64,000 nt of DNA from Fodinicurvata sp. EGI_FJ10296 (GTDB lineage: Bacteria; Pseudomonadota; Alphaproteobacteria; DSM-16000; Inquilinaceae), in the NCBI RefSeq assembly GCF_040712075.1, contig NZ_JBFCVL010000004.1, positions 372,001 through 436,000 of the forward strand, written 5' to 3'. A program made the translations under genes and the position numbers. The notes below the pieces were generated by a model. The model saw only the letters and a list, made by a program, of their open reading frames with translations. It did no database searches and was not told the origin of the DNA. The stretch's first letter is position 1. Each line of letters opens with the position of its first letter. Shown here piece by piece: positions 17,045 to 25,627 of this stretch.

Positions 17045-17649
17045 GTAAAGCTGACCTTGGGCATCTGCTGGATCGCGTCACGGTCTTCGAATTCCAGTTC
17101 CTGCGCCGTCTTGAACGCGAACATGTTGGCGATGAAATTGCTGGGCACGGTCTGCACAGTATTGTTGTATTCCAGAACCGTGTTGTTATAGCCGCGCCGG
17201 GACGCCGCGACCCGCTGCTCCATCGTCGAAATCTCTTCCATCAGATTGAGGAATGTCTGATCGGCTTTGAGGTCGGGATAGGCTTCGGACAAGGCAAACA
17301 AACGACCGAGTGCGGAGCCCAGTGTTCCTTCGGCCTGGCTGAGCTTTGCGATGGTCTCGCCGTCAGGACTCTGACCGGACGACTGGGCCGACTGAGATGC
17401 CTGGGCGCGGAGGTTCTCGGCGCTGTTGCGCGCCTCGATCACCGCATTGAGAGTCTCTTTCTCGTGCGCGGCATAGCCTTTGACCGTTTCCACCAATGCC
17501 GGGATCATGTCGTGGCGTTGCTTGAGGGCAACATCGATCTGCTTGTAGGCATTGCGATAGGTGTTCCGGAGCGTCACCAGTCGGTTGTAGAGCACGACGC
17601 CATACCCGGCGACCGCAACAACGATCACCAGAATAATCAGCAGTTCCAC
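17041..17649 (-). CDS. lemA: LemA family protein
   Basis: A 202-residue protein with one N-terminal membrane helix ('MELLIILVIVVAVAGYGVVLYNRLV') followed by helical repeats: 'NTYRNAYKQIDVALKQRHDMIPALVETVKGYAAHEKETLNAVIEAR', 'SEAYPDLKADQTFLNLMEEISTMEQRVAASRRGYN' and 'PSNFIANMF', all LemA hallmarks. Its function is not known with certainty; it often sits beside HtpX-type proteases, as here, with a four-base overlap. A minus-strand TATAAT at 17716-17711 may serve its promoter. Confidence 0.93.
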   Translation of the reverse strand: MELLIILVIVVAVAGYGVVLYNRLVTLRNTYRNAYKQIDVALKQRHDMIPALVETVKGYAAHEKETLNAVIEARNSAENLRAQASQSAQSSGQSPDGETIAKLSQAEGTLGSALGRLFALSEAYPDLKADQTFLNLMEEISTMEQRVAASRRGYNNTVLEYNNTVQTVPSNFIANMFAFKTAQELEFEDRDAIQQMPKVSFT

Positions 17650-17704
17650 AGCTCAGGCCTCCCATTTAATACCAGAAGATGCAGTCGGCGACCGACTCGC
17701 AGTT

Positions 17705-17731
17705 CTGCCGATTATAACAGGGAATCGGCAG
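17705..17731 (-). promoter_or_regulatory. inverted repeat overlapping a TATAAT box upstream of lemA
   Basis: CTGCCGATT (17705-17713) and AATCGGCAG (17723-17731) form a perfect 9-base inverted repeat with a 9-base gap. On the minus strand TATAAT lies at 17716-17711, inside it, about 60 bases upstream of lemA. This fits an operator over the lemA-htpX promoter. No good -35 hexamer is visible, so it could also be a hairpin in the leader. Confidence 0.45.
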
Positions 17732-17887
17732 ACACGAAGCCACGGATGCGGGGACGGCCGAGCGCGGTTCCGCCCGGCGGCTGGATCGGCATGGGCATTC
17801 CCTGCCGATTCCGGTTTCCGAAATTCAAGAATTGAAACATTATACTGACTGGCCTCCGCAAAGCGCGCCTGCGCAGGATAACGAGGT

Positions 17888-17916
17888 TTGCGAAATCGTT
17901 TTCCGCCGAATATTCT
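17888..17916 (+). promoter_or_regulatory. putative promoter of the molybdenum hydroxylase operon
   Basis: TTGCGA (17888-17893) and TATTCT (17911-17916) are 17 bases apart on the plus strand, in an AT-richer patch of an otherwise GC-rich region. The first gene downstream is the 2Fe-2S subunit at 18088. Confidence 0.4.
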
Positions 17917-18087
17917 TCGAATCGAAAGACTCGAAAAATGTTGATCCGGCCGATCGACGGTGAGATACTTTCCATTCAAACGAACATCATCCCAGCCAAA
18001 AGCAACGAATGCGGGATATGGCGATCGACGGGTGCAACGCTTCTCTCAGGTGAACGGACGGCGTTGGACGACAAGGGAGGAAATCCA

Positions 18088-18546
18088 GTGGTAGCTTTCA
18101 TGCTCAATGGTACGGACGTCGATGTCGACGTTCCGAATGAATCGCCATTACTTTACGTCCTCAATTTCGATCTGAATGATATTGGGCCGAAATACGGCTG
18201 TGGCCGATCGCAATGCGGGTCCTGTACCGTTCTGATCGACGGCGATCCGGTCCGGTCCTGCGACGTATCGGTATCGGCCGCTGCGGGACGCAGCGTGACC
18301 AGCCTGCGCGGCCTGCGCGAGGCCGACGGCTCACCCGGTCCGCTGCAACGGGCGTTCATCGAGGAACAGGCCGCGCAATGCGGCTTCTGCACGTCTGGAG
18401 CGATGCTCCAGGCCCAGGCGCTCCTCGATCGCAACCCCAATCCAAGCGAGTCCGAAGTCAGGTCCGGCCTGAACGAGATCCTGTGCCGTTGCGGAACCCA
18501 CAACCGGATCATCCGCGCCGTTCTGCGCGCGGCAGAGGAGGCGTGA
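18088..18546 (+). CDS. (2Fe-2S) subunit of a xanthine-dehydrogenase-family molybdoenzyme
   Basis: A 152-residue small subunit. The plant-type [2Fe-2S] motif is in 'GCGRSQCGSCTVLIDGDPVRSC' and the second cluster motif in 'CGFCTSGAMLQAQALL...CRCG'. It shuttles electrons from the molybdenum cofactor subunit encoded immediately downstream. GTG 18088 is chosen because AAGGGAGG lies seven bases before it and homology begins there. It resembles the small subunits of isoquinoline 1-oxidoreductase and nicotinate or aldehyde dehydrogenases. The next gene starts two bases after its stop. Confidence 0.93.
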   Translation: MVAFMLNGTDVDVDVPNESPLLYVLNFDLNDIGPKYGCGRSQCGSCTVLIDGDPVRSCDVSVSAAAGRSVTSLRGLREADGSPGPLQRAFIEEQAAQCGFCTSGAMLQAQALLDRNPNPSESEVRSGLNEILCRCGTHNRIIRAVLRAAEEA

Positions 18547-18548
18547 CC

Positions 18549-20786
18549 ATGAATGAACTCCTTAGCGTCAGCCGCCGCCGGTTCCTGCAAACCAGCGGCT
18601 TTCTGAGCATCGCTTTCAGCATGCCGGTAAGCCTGAAAATCGGCAGTGCCCTTGCCAGCGACGGGTCGCAACTGCATGGCGATCTTCGCGGAAATCCCAT
18701 GCTGGATTCCTGGATTCAGATCAATGCCGACGGCACGGTCAGAATGCTGATCGGCAAGGTGGAACTGGGCCAGGGCATCGTTACCGCTTTCGCCCAGATC
18801 GTGGCGGACGAACTCGATGTCGATATCGGCCGTCTGGACATTGTTTCCGGCGACACGTTCCTGTCACCCGATCAGGGAACGACAGCCGGCTCGAACTCGA
18901 TGCCGGCAGGTTACGGCGCACTGCGCATGGCCGCAGCCGAAGCTCGGCAGGTGATGCTCGAACTCGCATCCCAGAACCTGGGCGTCCCGGCGTCGGAACT
19001 CTCGGTTTCCGACGGCACGGTCACCGGACCCGATGGCGCAGAAGCGACCTATTGGGACCTGATCACGGGCGAGGAACTGCACCGCGAGATCAGCGGAACC
19101 GCAACGCCCAAGACGGCCGATCAACATACCATCGTCGGTCAATCGATCGGCCGGCTTGATATCCCGGGCATGATGACCGGTGAGCCGACATTCCTGCATG
19201 ACCTGCGCCCCGAGGGTATGGTTCACGGCTATATCGTCCGCCCGCCGACCTATGACGCCAGTCTGGTCGACGTCGACACCTCAGCTGCCGAAGGGTTGCC
19301 GGGCGTCATTGCCGTCGTCCGCAACGGCAGTTTCCTCGGTGTCGTCGCAGAGCGGCCAGAACAGGCCATTTCCGCCGGCGAAATGCTGAACCAGATGGCC
19401 GAATGGAACGTGCCCGCCAATTTGCCGGGCAACGACAACATTTACGACTGGCTGCTGGCGCAGGACGCGATCGTCAAGCAGACCAAGGACGAACCGCGTA
19501 ACGGCGGCCCCGAGGCGGCCCGCACGATGGAGGCGACCTATTATCGCCCCTATCACATGCATGGTTCGCTGGGCACGTCGGCGGCGATCGCCACACTGGG
19601 CGACGATGAGGTCATGACCATCCAGACCCACAGCCAGAGCGTATTTGCCACGGCCGAGGCGATTGCCGGAATGCTGGGCGTCGACCTGGACAAGGTCCGC
19701 TGCCAGCATGTCCAGGGGTCGGGCTGCTATGGTCACAATATGGCCGATGACGCGGCCGCTGACGCCGCGCTGTTGGCACGCGAGGTCCCGGGCCGGCCTG
19801 TCCGTCTGCAATATACACGCGATCAGGAGCATCGTTGGGAACCCTATGGCTCGGCCATGGTCATCAAGACACGGGCCGGCGTCGATGAAGACGGCAACGT
19901 ACTCGATTTCGAGCATGACGTCTGGTCGACACCTCATGGCCTGCGGCCCAGCGGCAACCCGGCGCGGCTGCTGCCCGCGCGGTATCTCGATCCACCGTTC
20001 GAGGACATCGGCATTCCTGAAAATTCAGGCGGCCCGCCGAACTACAACACGGCCCGAAACGCCATCGCTGACTATTCTTTCCCGGGTCATGTCGTAACCG
20101 ATCATTATGTGCCTCAAATTCCGCTCAGGGTGTCGTCAACCCGCGGATTGGGAGCGTTCGCCAACATCTTCGCCGATGAATCCTTTATGGACGAGCTGGC
20201 GGTGGATGCAGGCGTCGATACGCTGGAATACCGACTTCGGCATACTGACGACCAGCGAGCCCTGGACGTGATGAATGCCGCGGCGGAAAAGTTCGGCTGG
20301 GCGAGCTTCGAACGCCGCGAAAACCATGGGCGCGGTTTTGCCTATGCCCGTTACAAGAACTACGCCGCGCTTTCGGCCGTAGCGCTGGAAGTGGAAGTCA
20401 ACCCGCGTAACGGACGGATCCGCGTCATACGCGCGGCGACCGCTGCCGATGCCGGTGAGATCGTCAATCCCGACGGCCTGACCAACCAGATCGAAGGCGG
20501 TCTGATCCAGATGCTGAGTTGGGCGTTGAAGGAAGAGGTCCGGTTCGACGATACGCGGGTTCAGTCCAATGATTGGGCCAGCTATCCGATCCTGACCTTC
20601 TCTGAAGTGCCGACCGTCGAGACGGTTTTGATCAACCGTCCGGGCGAACCCTATCTCGGCGCCGGCGAAACCATGACGGGGCAAGCTGCCGCCGCGGTGG
20701 CGAACGCGGTCTATGACGCCATCGGCATCCGGCTGCGGCGCGTGCCGTTCACGCCGAGCGCCGTGCAATCGGCGTTGCGAAGCTAA
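18549..20786 (+). CDS. molybdopterin-binding large subunit (isoquinoline 1-oxidoreductase beta-like), Tat-exported
   Basis: A 745-residue catalytic subunit of the xanthine dehydrogenase family. The N-terminus 'SVSRRRFLQTSGFLSIAFS' is a twin-arginine signal, so the folded cofactor-bearing complex is periplasmic. 'VELGQGIVTAFAQIVADELDVD', 'GSNSMPAGYGALRMAAAEAR', 'QGSGCYGHNMADDAAADAALLARE' and 'YLGAGETMTGQAAAAVANAVYDAIG' are family motifs that hold the molybdopterin and active-site Glu. It hydroxylates an N-heterocycle or oxidises an aldehyde; the substrate cannot be told. The frame opens earlier (18213) but those codons overlap the 2Fe-2S gene. A cytochrome c gene follows as electron acceptor. 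Confidence 0.92.
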   Translation: MNELLSVSRRRFLQTSGFLSIAFSMPVSLKIGSALASDGSQLHGDLRGNPMLDSWIQINADGTVRMLIGKVELGQGIVTAFAQIVADELDVDIGRLDIVSGDTFLSPDQGTTAGSNSMPAGYGALRMAAAEARQVMLELASQNLGVPASELSVSDGTVTGPDGAEATYWDLITGEELHREISGTATPKTADQHTIVGQSIGRLDIPGMMTGEPTFLHDLRPEGMVHGYIVRPPTYDASLVDVDTSAAEGLPGVIAVVRNGSFLGVVAERPEQAISAGEMLNQMAEWNVPANLPGNDNIYDWLLAQDAIVKQTKDEPRNGGPEAARTMEATYYRPYHMHGSLGTSAAIATLGDDEVMTIQTHSQSVFATAEAIAGMLGVDLDKVRCQHVQGSGCYGHNMADDAAADAALLAREVPGRPVRLQYTRDQEHRWEPYGSAMVIKTRAGVDEDGNVLDFEHDVWSTPHGLRPSGNPARLLPARYLDPPFEDIGIPENSGGPPNYNTARNAIADYSFPGHVVTDHYVPQIPLRVSSTRGLGAFANIFADESFMDELAVDAGVDTLEYRLRHTDDQRALDVMNAAAEKFGWASFERRENHGRGFAYARYKNYAALSAVALEVEVNPRNGRIRVIRAATAADAGEIVNPDGLTNQIEGGLIQMLSWALKEEVRFDDTRVQSNDWASYPILTFSEVPTVETVLINRPGEPYLGAGETMTGQAAAAVANAVYDAIGIRLRRVPFTPSAVQSALRS

Positions 20787-20814
20787 GTCTACCGGCGCCG
20801 TTCCCGACCCTGAC

Positions 20815-20847
20815 AAGCCGGCGTGAACACGCGTTTCACGCCGGCTT
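20815..20847. terminator. 13-base-pair hairpin after the molybdoenzyme large subunit
   Basis: AAGCCGGCGTGAA (20815-20827) and TTCACGCCGGCTT (20835-20847) pair perfectly around a 7-base loop, 28 bases after the large-subunit stop. There is only a short T stretch (ATTGT) behind it, so it may be a weak terminator or a processing or stability hairpin that lowers cytochrome c expression relative to the enzyme. Confidence 0.65.
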
Positions 20848-20908
20848 ATTGTCGGCGGTTCCCGTTCGCCCGATACCCTGCCCGTAATAGTCCGGACCGA
20901 TCGATCCC

Positions 20909-22222
20909 ATGAAAATCAAGCGTATCGCCCTTGGTACCGCCGCCGTCCTCGCTGCTACCCTCGTCGTCGCAGGCGGCGGGGCCTATCTTTGGGCCGAACG
21001 CCACGACAGTCTTGATGCGATCGATCCACCGGACGCAGCTTCCTTTGACAGCGAATTGATCGATCGCGGGGAAACCCTGGCCGCGGCCGGCTTCTGCGCC
21101 AGTTGCCACACCCGGTCGAGCGCCGAGCCCTATGCCGGTGGACGGCCCATGGAAACGCCGTTCGGCGTGGTTCACGCAACCAATATCACGCCGGACCCGG
21201 AAACCGGCATCGGCCGATGGTCGGCCGACGCCTTCCGTCGAGCCATGCATCAGGGGATACGCCGGGACGGTGCCTATCTTTATCCGGTTTTTCCCTATGA
21301 TCATTTCACCCGCATCACCGATGACGACATCGATGCGCTCTACGCCTATTTCATGACCAGGAAACCCGTTGAGCAGGCGACACCCGAAAACGGCCTGTCT
21401 TTTCCTTTCAACGTCCGAACTCTGCTGGCGGGATGGACTCTGCTGTATCTCGACGAAGGCCGGTTCGAACCGGACCCGGACCGGGACGACGAATGGAACA
21501 GAGGCGCCTATCTGGTCGAAGGACTGGGCCATTGCGGCGCCTGCCACACGCCCCGAAACGACTTCGGCGCCGTCAACGAAGACGCCCGCTTCACCGGTGC
21601 CCGTGTCGATGGCTGGTACGCAACACCACTGATACCGCACTCGCCCGCACCCGTCCCCTGGTCGGAATTCGGCATGGTGAATTACCTGATCGATGGGTGG
21701 GACATGGACTACGGCATCGCCAACGGGCCGATGCAACCGGTCGTCAACAGTCTGGCTCGGCTGCCGGAAGACGACGTCTATGCGATTTCCACCTATCTGC
21801 TGTCGTTCCAGGACGATGAATCGGACGTTTCGCGTGACGATCTGCTGGCCGACGCCGAGGCGCGTGCCTTTGCTGACGACCGCGTGCCCGAAGACGAACG
21901 ACTCGAAGAAGGACCGTTGCGGCGCGGCCAACAGCGGTTCGCCGATTCATGCGCCAATTGCCATCGGTCGGTCTCGGATACTGCGCCGCTGGCGCTCCTG
22001 TCATCGGTCCAGGGGGACGATCCGATCAACCTGATCAACGCGATCATCGACGGTGTGGAACCGCCCGATGGCGTGCCGAACAAGTCGATGCCGGGCTTCA
22101 GCTCGATGCCGGACGACGAAATCAGCGATCTGGTCGCTTTCATCCGCCACCACTTCACCGACGAGCCAGCCTGGGAGAACGTATCGGACGCGATCGCCGA
22201 GAGCCGCCGGAATTTCCAGTGA
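20909..22222 (+). CDS. triheme cytochrome c, electron acceptor for the molybdoenzyme
   Basis: A 437-residue membrane-anchored or exported protein with three CxxCH heme sites: CASCH (63-67), CGACH (209-213) and CANCH (348-352), one per cytochrome domain. The N-terminal hydrophobic stretch (residues 7-28) is an uncleaved anchor or signal. This triheme layout is that of alcohol, gluconate and periplasmic aldehyde dehydrogenase cytochrome subunits, which pass electrons to ubiquinone or a terminal oxidase. It follows the 2Fe-2S and molybdopterin subunits by 122 bases with a hairpin between, so the three probably form one complex. The mature part is strongly acidic. Confidence 0.92.
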   Translation: MKIKRIALGTAAVLAATLVVAGGGAYLWAERHDSLDAIDPPDAASFDSELIDRGETLAAAGFCASCHTRSSAEPYAGGRPMETPFGVVHATNITPDPETGIGRWSADAFRRAMHQGIRRDGAYLYPVFPYDHFTRITDDDIDALYAYFMTRKPVEQATPENGLSFPFNVRTLLAGWTLLYLDEGRFEPDPDRDDEWNRGAYLVEGLGHCGACHTPRNDFGAVNEDARFTGARVDGWYATPLIPHSPAPVPWSEFGMVNYLIDGWDMDYGIANGPMQPVVNSLARLPEDDVYAISTYLLSFQDDESDVSRDDLLADAEARAFADDRVPEDERLEEGPLRRGQQRFADSCANCHRSVSDTAPLALLSSVQGDDPINLINAIIDGVEPPDGVPNKSMPGFSSMPDDEISDLVAFIRHHFTDEPAWENVSDAIAESRRNFQ

Positions 22223-22324
22223 TACGGCTGTGTAGGCCCACGAATTGAGATATATCAATGCTTCGCCCCACGCCGACCGCTATTCTCCTGAGTGATCGTC
22301 AGTCGTCGTCAGGCGGCGGATCGA

Positions 22325-22366
22325 CCCGGGAAGCGATATCGGTGGGGGCCAAGATCGCTTCCCGGG
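22325..22366. terminator. 13-base-pair hairpin between convergent cytochrome and GGDEF genes
   Basis: CCCGGGAAGCGAT (22325-22337) pairs perfectly with ATCGCTTCCCGGG (22354-22366) across a 16-base loop. It lies about 100 bases after the cytochrome c stop and 20 bases from the stop of the convergent diguanylate cyclase gene, so it may serve as a bidirectional terminator. No T-run follows on either strand. Confidence 0.6.
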
Positions 22367-22385
22367 ACCTACTATTGGCAGAAAC

Positions 22386-24101
22386 CTAGGCCGCCATCAC
22401 GGTGTTTCTGCCGCCTTCCTTGGCCCGATACAGCGCCCGGTCCGCCCGATCCAGCGCCTCCAGCACATCGCGGTCGGCCGCGACGATGGTCGCGCAGCCG
22501 AAACTGGCGGTAACGAACAGATTTCCGCCGTCATAGGCGACCGGTTCCGAGGCGATGGCCCGGCGCAGGCGCTCTGCCAACAACCGCGCGTCATTGATCG
22601 TGGCGTTCGGCATCAGGACCGTGAATTCCTCACCCCCGAATCGCGCGACCAGATCGGCATTGCGCGTTGATCGCAATGTGGTCTCTGCAACCGATTGCAG
22701 CACCGCGTCACCGGCGGCATGGCCGTGCGTGTCATTGATCGCCTTGAAACGGTCGAGGTCGAACACGATCGCGGCGGCATCACGTCGTCCGGCAACAACG
22801 TCTTCCAGCACCGGGCCAGCAGCCTCCAGAAATGCCCGACGGTTGAGCATGCGATGAAGCATAGGATCGTAATCGGCCAGCGTCCTGAGCGCGGCGATGT
22901 CGTCGGCCATCCGCCGCGTTTTTTCGGCGACCTGTTGTTCCATGACCTGCTGAGTCTGATCCAGGGCCGATTCCAGCCCGCCGATTCGCCGCAACAGCGA
23001 GCGCAGCGCGAGAGAAAGGCCCGATACTTCTCGTGAGCCGCCGACCATGGGCATCTGACCGCTGCGGGGATCGCGGCCCAGATCCTCCGCCACATCGGTA
23101 ATGTGTCCCAGCGGCCGCACCAGACGGCCAATGAGAAACCAGACGCCCAGAATTCCCGCCGCTGCAACCGGCACCGCGATGGCAATGATCGCCGCCCGCG
23201 TTTCCTGAACAGGCGCCAGGGCCGCATCGACCGGCCGGCGTGCGACAACCGACCAGCCGGGCCCCGGATAGCTGTCATAACCGCTGGCCAGAGCATAGCC
23301 ATGCAGGTACAGGCCACCATCGGGTCCCTGCCCTTCAACGATTCCGCGGCCCCAGAGCGGCATCAGCGGTGTGAACATCGTCTCTCGCGGAACGCCTTCG
23401 ACGCCGAGGATCACCTCGCCGGCGATGTTCACGACGATGATCTGCAGATCGTCCGGCGTCGCACCGTTGGCGAGCACCGTCCGCCGCATCTCGTCCGCGA
23501 AATCCCAATCGAGATAGGCCGCAAGCACGCCGACCAGGTCGCCGGCATTGTCGCGAACCGGAAATGCGATCGTGACGAACCGCCCGTTGGACAACGATTG
23601 CGAAGCCCGATCCTCCTGGGCGGATTCCAGCAGCGGTGCCGGCGCGACATCACCAGCGTGAGGCCGGCGCGACCCATCCTGAAACCATGGCCGGTCGGCG
23701 GCAGACAAACCGATCATCCTGTCGTCGGTTCCGGCCCTGATCGTTCCCCCGGCGTCGGCAAAACCGATCCAGGCATAACGGTCCTCATCCGACTGTACGG
23801 TGTCGAAAACGGCGCGGAGTTGCTCCACACCGTCGGGATCCGCTGCATGGCGGCGGATATGCGCCATCCGGGAAAGGGTATCGATTTCGCGGTAGCGCTC
23901 GAAAATGCTGCGGTCCAGAGCGTTTGCGACCGACGCCGCCGAACCTTCAAGCGAATGAGTGATCATGCCACGCAGTCGGTCGGTACCCACAACACCGACA
24001 GCAGTTCCGGCAACACCGACCAGCGCCACCGAAAGAAAGGCGACGACGGCGATGATCTGGGCGCGCAATGAAAGTCGATCCAACATGATGGCGTGGATCA
24101 T
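22386..24101 (-). CDS. membrane diguanylate cyclase with periplasmic dCACHE sensor
   Basis: A 571-residue c-di-GMP synthase. A first membrane helix (about residues 14-40) and a second at about 290-312 flank a periplasmic sensor of CACHE type ('DRYAWIGFADAGGTIRAGTDDRMIGLSAADRPWFQDG', 'VTIAFPVRDNAGDLVGVLAAYLDW'). A HAMP-like segment and a coiled coil lead to the GGDEF domain. GGEEF is at 489-493, and the inhibitory site RxxD (R480-D483) lies five residues before it, so product feedback is expected. The start may be 24101 or ATG 24086. No effector gene is adjacent. Confidence 0.9.
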   Translation of the reverse strand: MIHAIMLDRLSLRAQIIAVVAFLSVALVGVAGTAVGVVGTDRLRGMITHSLEGSAASVANALDRSIFERYREIDTLSRMAHIRRHAADPDGVEQLRAVFDTVQSDEDRYAWIGFADAGGTIRAGTDDRMIGLSAADRPWFQDGSRRPHAGDVAPAPLLESAQEDRASQSLSNGRFVTIAFPVRDNAGDLVGVLAAYLDWDFADEMRRTVLANGATPDDLQIIVVNIAGEVILGVEGVPRETMFTPLMPLWGRGIVEGQGPDGGLYLHGYALASGYDSYPGPGWSVVARRPVDAALAPVQETRAAIIAIAVPVAAAGILGVWFLIGRLVRPLGHITDVAEDLGRDPRSGQMPMVGGSREVSGLSLALRSLLRRIGGLESALDQTQQVMEQQVAEKTRRMADDIAALRTLADYDPMLHRMLNRRAFLEAAGPVLEDVVAGRRDAAAIVFDLDRFKAINDTHGHAAGDAVLQSVAETTLRSTRNADLVARFGGEEFTVLMPNATINDARLLAERLRRAIASEPVAYDGGNLFVTASFGCATIVAADRDVLEALDRADRALYRAKEGGRNTVMAA

Positions 24102-24235
24102 AAACGCGTTTTCTTACTGGAAGAATAAATTCCGGATCAAATTTCGATCCAAATTCGCCGCATTACATTAGATGCCGAATGATTATCGCTGTATCAGTCG
24201 CGATCCTGCCATTTATATACTGATCGATGGGCAGG

Positions 24236-25585
24236 CTATTCGGCGGCCGCCGGCAGCGCCGCCGCGTCGCCGTGCAAATCCGGAAGTCCGGCCGGACGGG
24301 GACCACCCGTCGCCCAGTCGAGCAGATGAACCGTATGAACGATCGGAATGCCGGTGCCGCCGGCGATCTGGGAAATGCAGCCGATATTGCCGGTTGCGAC
24401 CAATTCGGGCTCCGTCGATTCGATATTCGCGACCTTGCGGTCACGCAGCCGACCGGCGATCTCGGGCTGCAACAGGTTGTAGGTTCCCGCCGATCCGCAA
24501 CAGAGATGCCCCTCGGGCACGTCGACGACGTCGAATCCGGCATCCTTGAGCAACGATTTCGGCTGTGTGCGCAGCTGCTGGCCGTGCTGCATCGAGCAGG
24601 CCGAGTGATAGGCCACACGCTGCCCGCGCGGCGCCACGGGGGCGTTCAATCCGATATCGGCCATCACCTCGGTCACGTCTCTGGCGAGGGCACTGATCCG
24701 TTCGGCCTTGTCGCGATAGTCGGGGTCTTCCCGCAGCATGAAGCCATAGTCCTTGACCGTCGTACCGCATCCCGACGTGTTGATGACGATGGCGTCCAGG
24801 CCCGGACCGCCGCCCTCTTTCGTCTCGCGCCACCACGCGTCGACATTCGCCCGCGCCGATTCGAGCGCCGGTTCTTCCATGCCCATGTGGTGGGTCAGGG
24901 CGCCACAGCATCCGGCACCGCGGGAAACCGCGACTTCGACGCCGTGTCGGGTCAGAAGCCGTATCGTCGCCTCATTGATCGACGGGTCAAGCACCTGCTG
25001 GGCGCAACCGTTCAGAATTGCCACACGCTGCCTGGGCCGGGTCCGGTGAACGCCGTCCGCCGGAAACACCTGCGGCTTGTCGACACCGCTGGGGGCCGGA
25101 ATCGTGCGAGGCACCATCCCCATCAATGTCTTCAGCCGCCCGGGGAACAGACCCGCCGCCCGTCTGACGGGCCACGCACCCATCAGCGCCAGCCGGAACA
25201 GCCATGGCGACGGCAGCACGACCGACAGCAACCGGCGCATCAACCGGTCGGGCAGCGGCCGTGTATAGGTCTCCGCGATATGTTTGCGGCCGTGGTCTAC
25301 CAGATGCATGTAGTGGACACCGGACGGACAGGTGGTCATGCAGGACAGACACGACAGGCACCGGTCGATATGCTTGACGACCTGCGGCGTCGCCGGCTTG
25401 TCGTTCTCCAGCATGTCCTTCATCAGATAAATCCGGCCACGCGGGCTGTCGAGTTCGTCGCCCAGCAGCACATAGGTCGGACAAGTGGCCGTACAGAAGC
25501 CACAATGCACACAGGCCCGGAGGATCTTTTCCGACTCCCGGGTATCGGGATCGGCCAGTTGGGCCAGTGAGAAATTCGTCTGCAT
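24236..25585 (-). CDS. glcF: glycolate oxidase iron-sulfur subunit GlcF
   Basis: A 449-residue protein with two [4Fe-4S] motifs: C25-x2-C28-x2-C31-x3-C35 and C76-x2-C79-x2-C82-x3-C86. These are followed by two CCG-type repeats ('GAGCCGALTHHMG' and 'GHLCCGSAGTYNLLQPEIAGRLRDRK'). It carries electrons from GlcD/GlcE to the membrane quinone pool during oxidation of glycolate to glyoxylate. It is the last gene of the minus-strand glcDEF operon, 42 bases downstream of glcE. The length matches the family. Confidence 0.95.
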   Translation of the reverse strand: MQTNFSLAQLADPDTRESEKILRACVHCGFCTATCPTYVLLGDELDSPRGRIYLMKDMLENDKPATPQVVKHIDRCLSCLSCMTTCPSGVHYMHLVDHGRKHIAETYTRPLPDRLMRRLLSVVLPSPWLFRLALMGAWPVRRAAGLFPGRLKTLMGMVPRTIPAPSGVDKPQVFPADGVHRTRPRQRVAILNGCAQQVLDPSINEATIRLLTRHGVEVAVSRGAGCCGALTHHMGMEEPALESARANVDAWWRETKEGGGPGLDAIVINTSGCGTTVKDYGFMLREDPDYRDKAERISALARDVTEVMADIGLNAPVAPRGQRVAYHSACSMQHGQQLRTQPKSLLKDAGFDVVDVPEGHLCCGSAGTYNLLQPEIAGRLRDRKVANIESTEPELVATGNIGCISQIAGGTGIPIVHTVHLLDWATGGPRPAGLPDLHGDAAALPAAAE

Positions 25586-25627
25586 CGCCTACTCCGCGCG
25601 AACACGTCTTCTGATTTGCCGGGGTTT

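Larger units (their letters stand above)
17650..18087. other. 438-base divergent intergenic region between lemA and the molybdoenzyme genes
   Basis: No gene is seen. The region holds an inverted repeat at 17705-17731 around a minus-strand TATAAT, a likely plus-strand promoter at 17888-17916, and a plus-strand leader of about 160 bases before the 2Fe-2S subunit start. The plus-strand reading frame opening at 17938 has no homology before GTG 18088. Confidence 0.6.

Noticed and set aside
18213-18548. upstream extension of the molybdopterin subunit
   Set aside because: Overlaps the 2Fe-2S gene in another frame; the Tat signal begins exactly at ATG 18549.
24102-24235. GGATC..GATCC inverted repeat and TATGAT upstream of the diguanylate cyclase as a promoter
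   Set aside because: No -35 at proper distance, and TATGAT overlaps the possible start codon; too weak to list.
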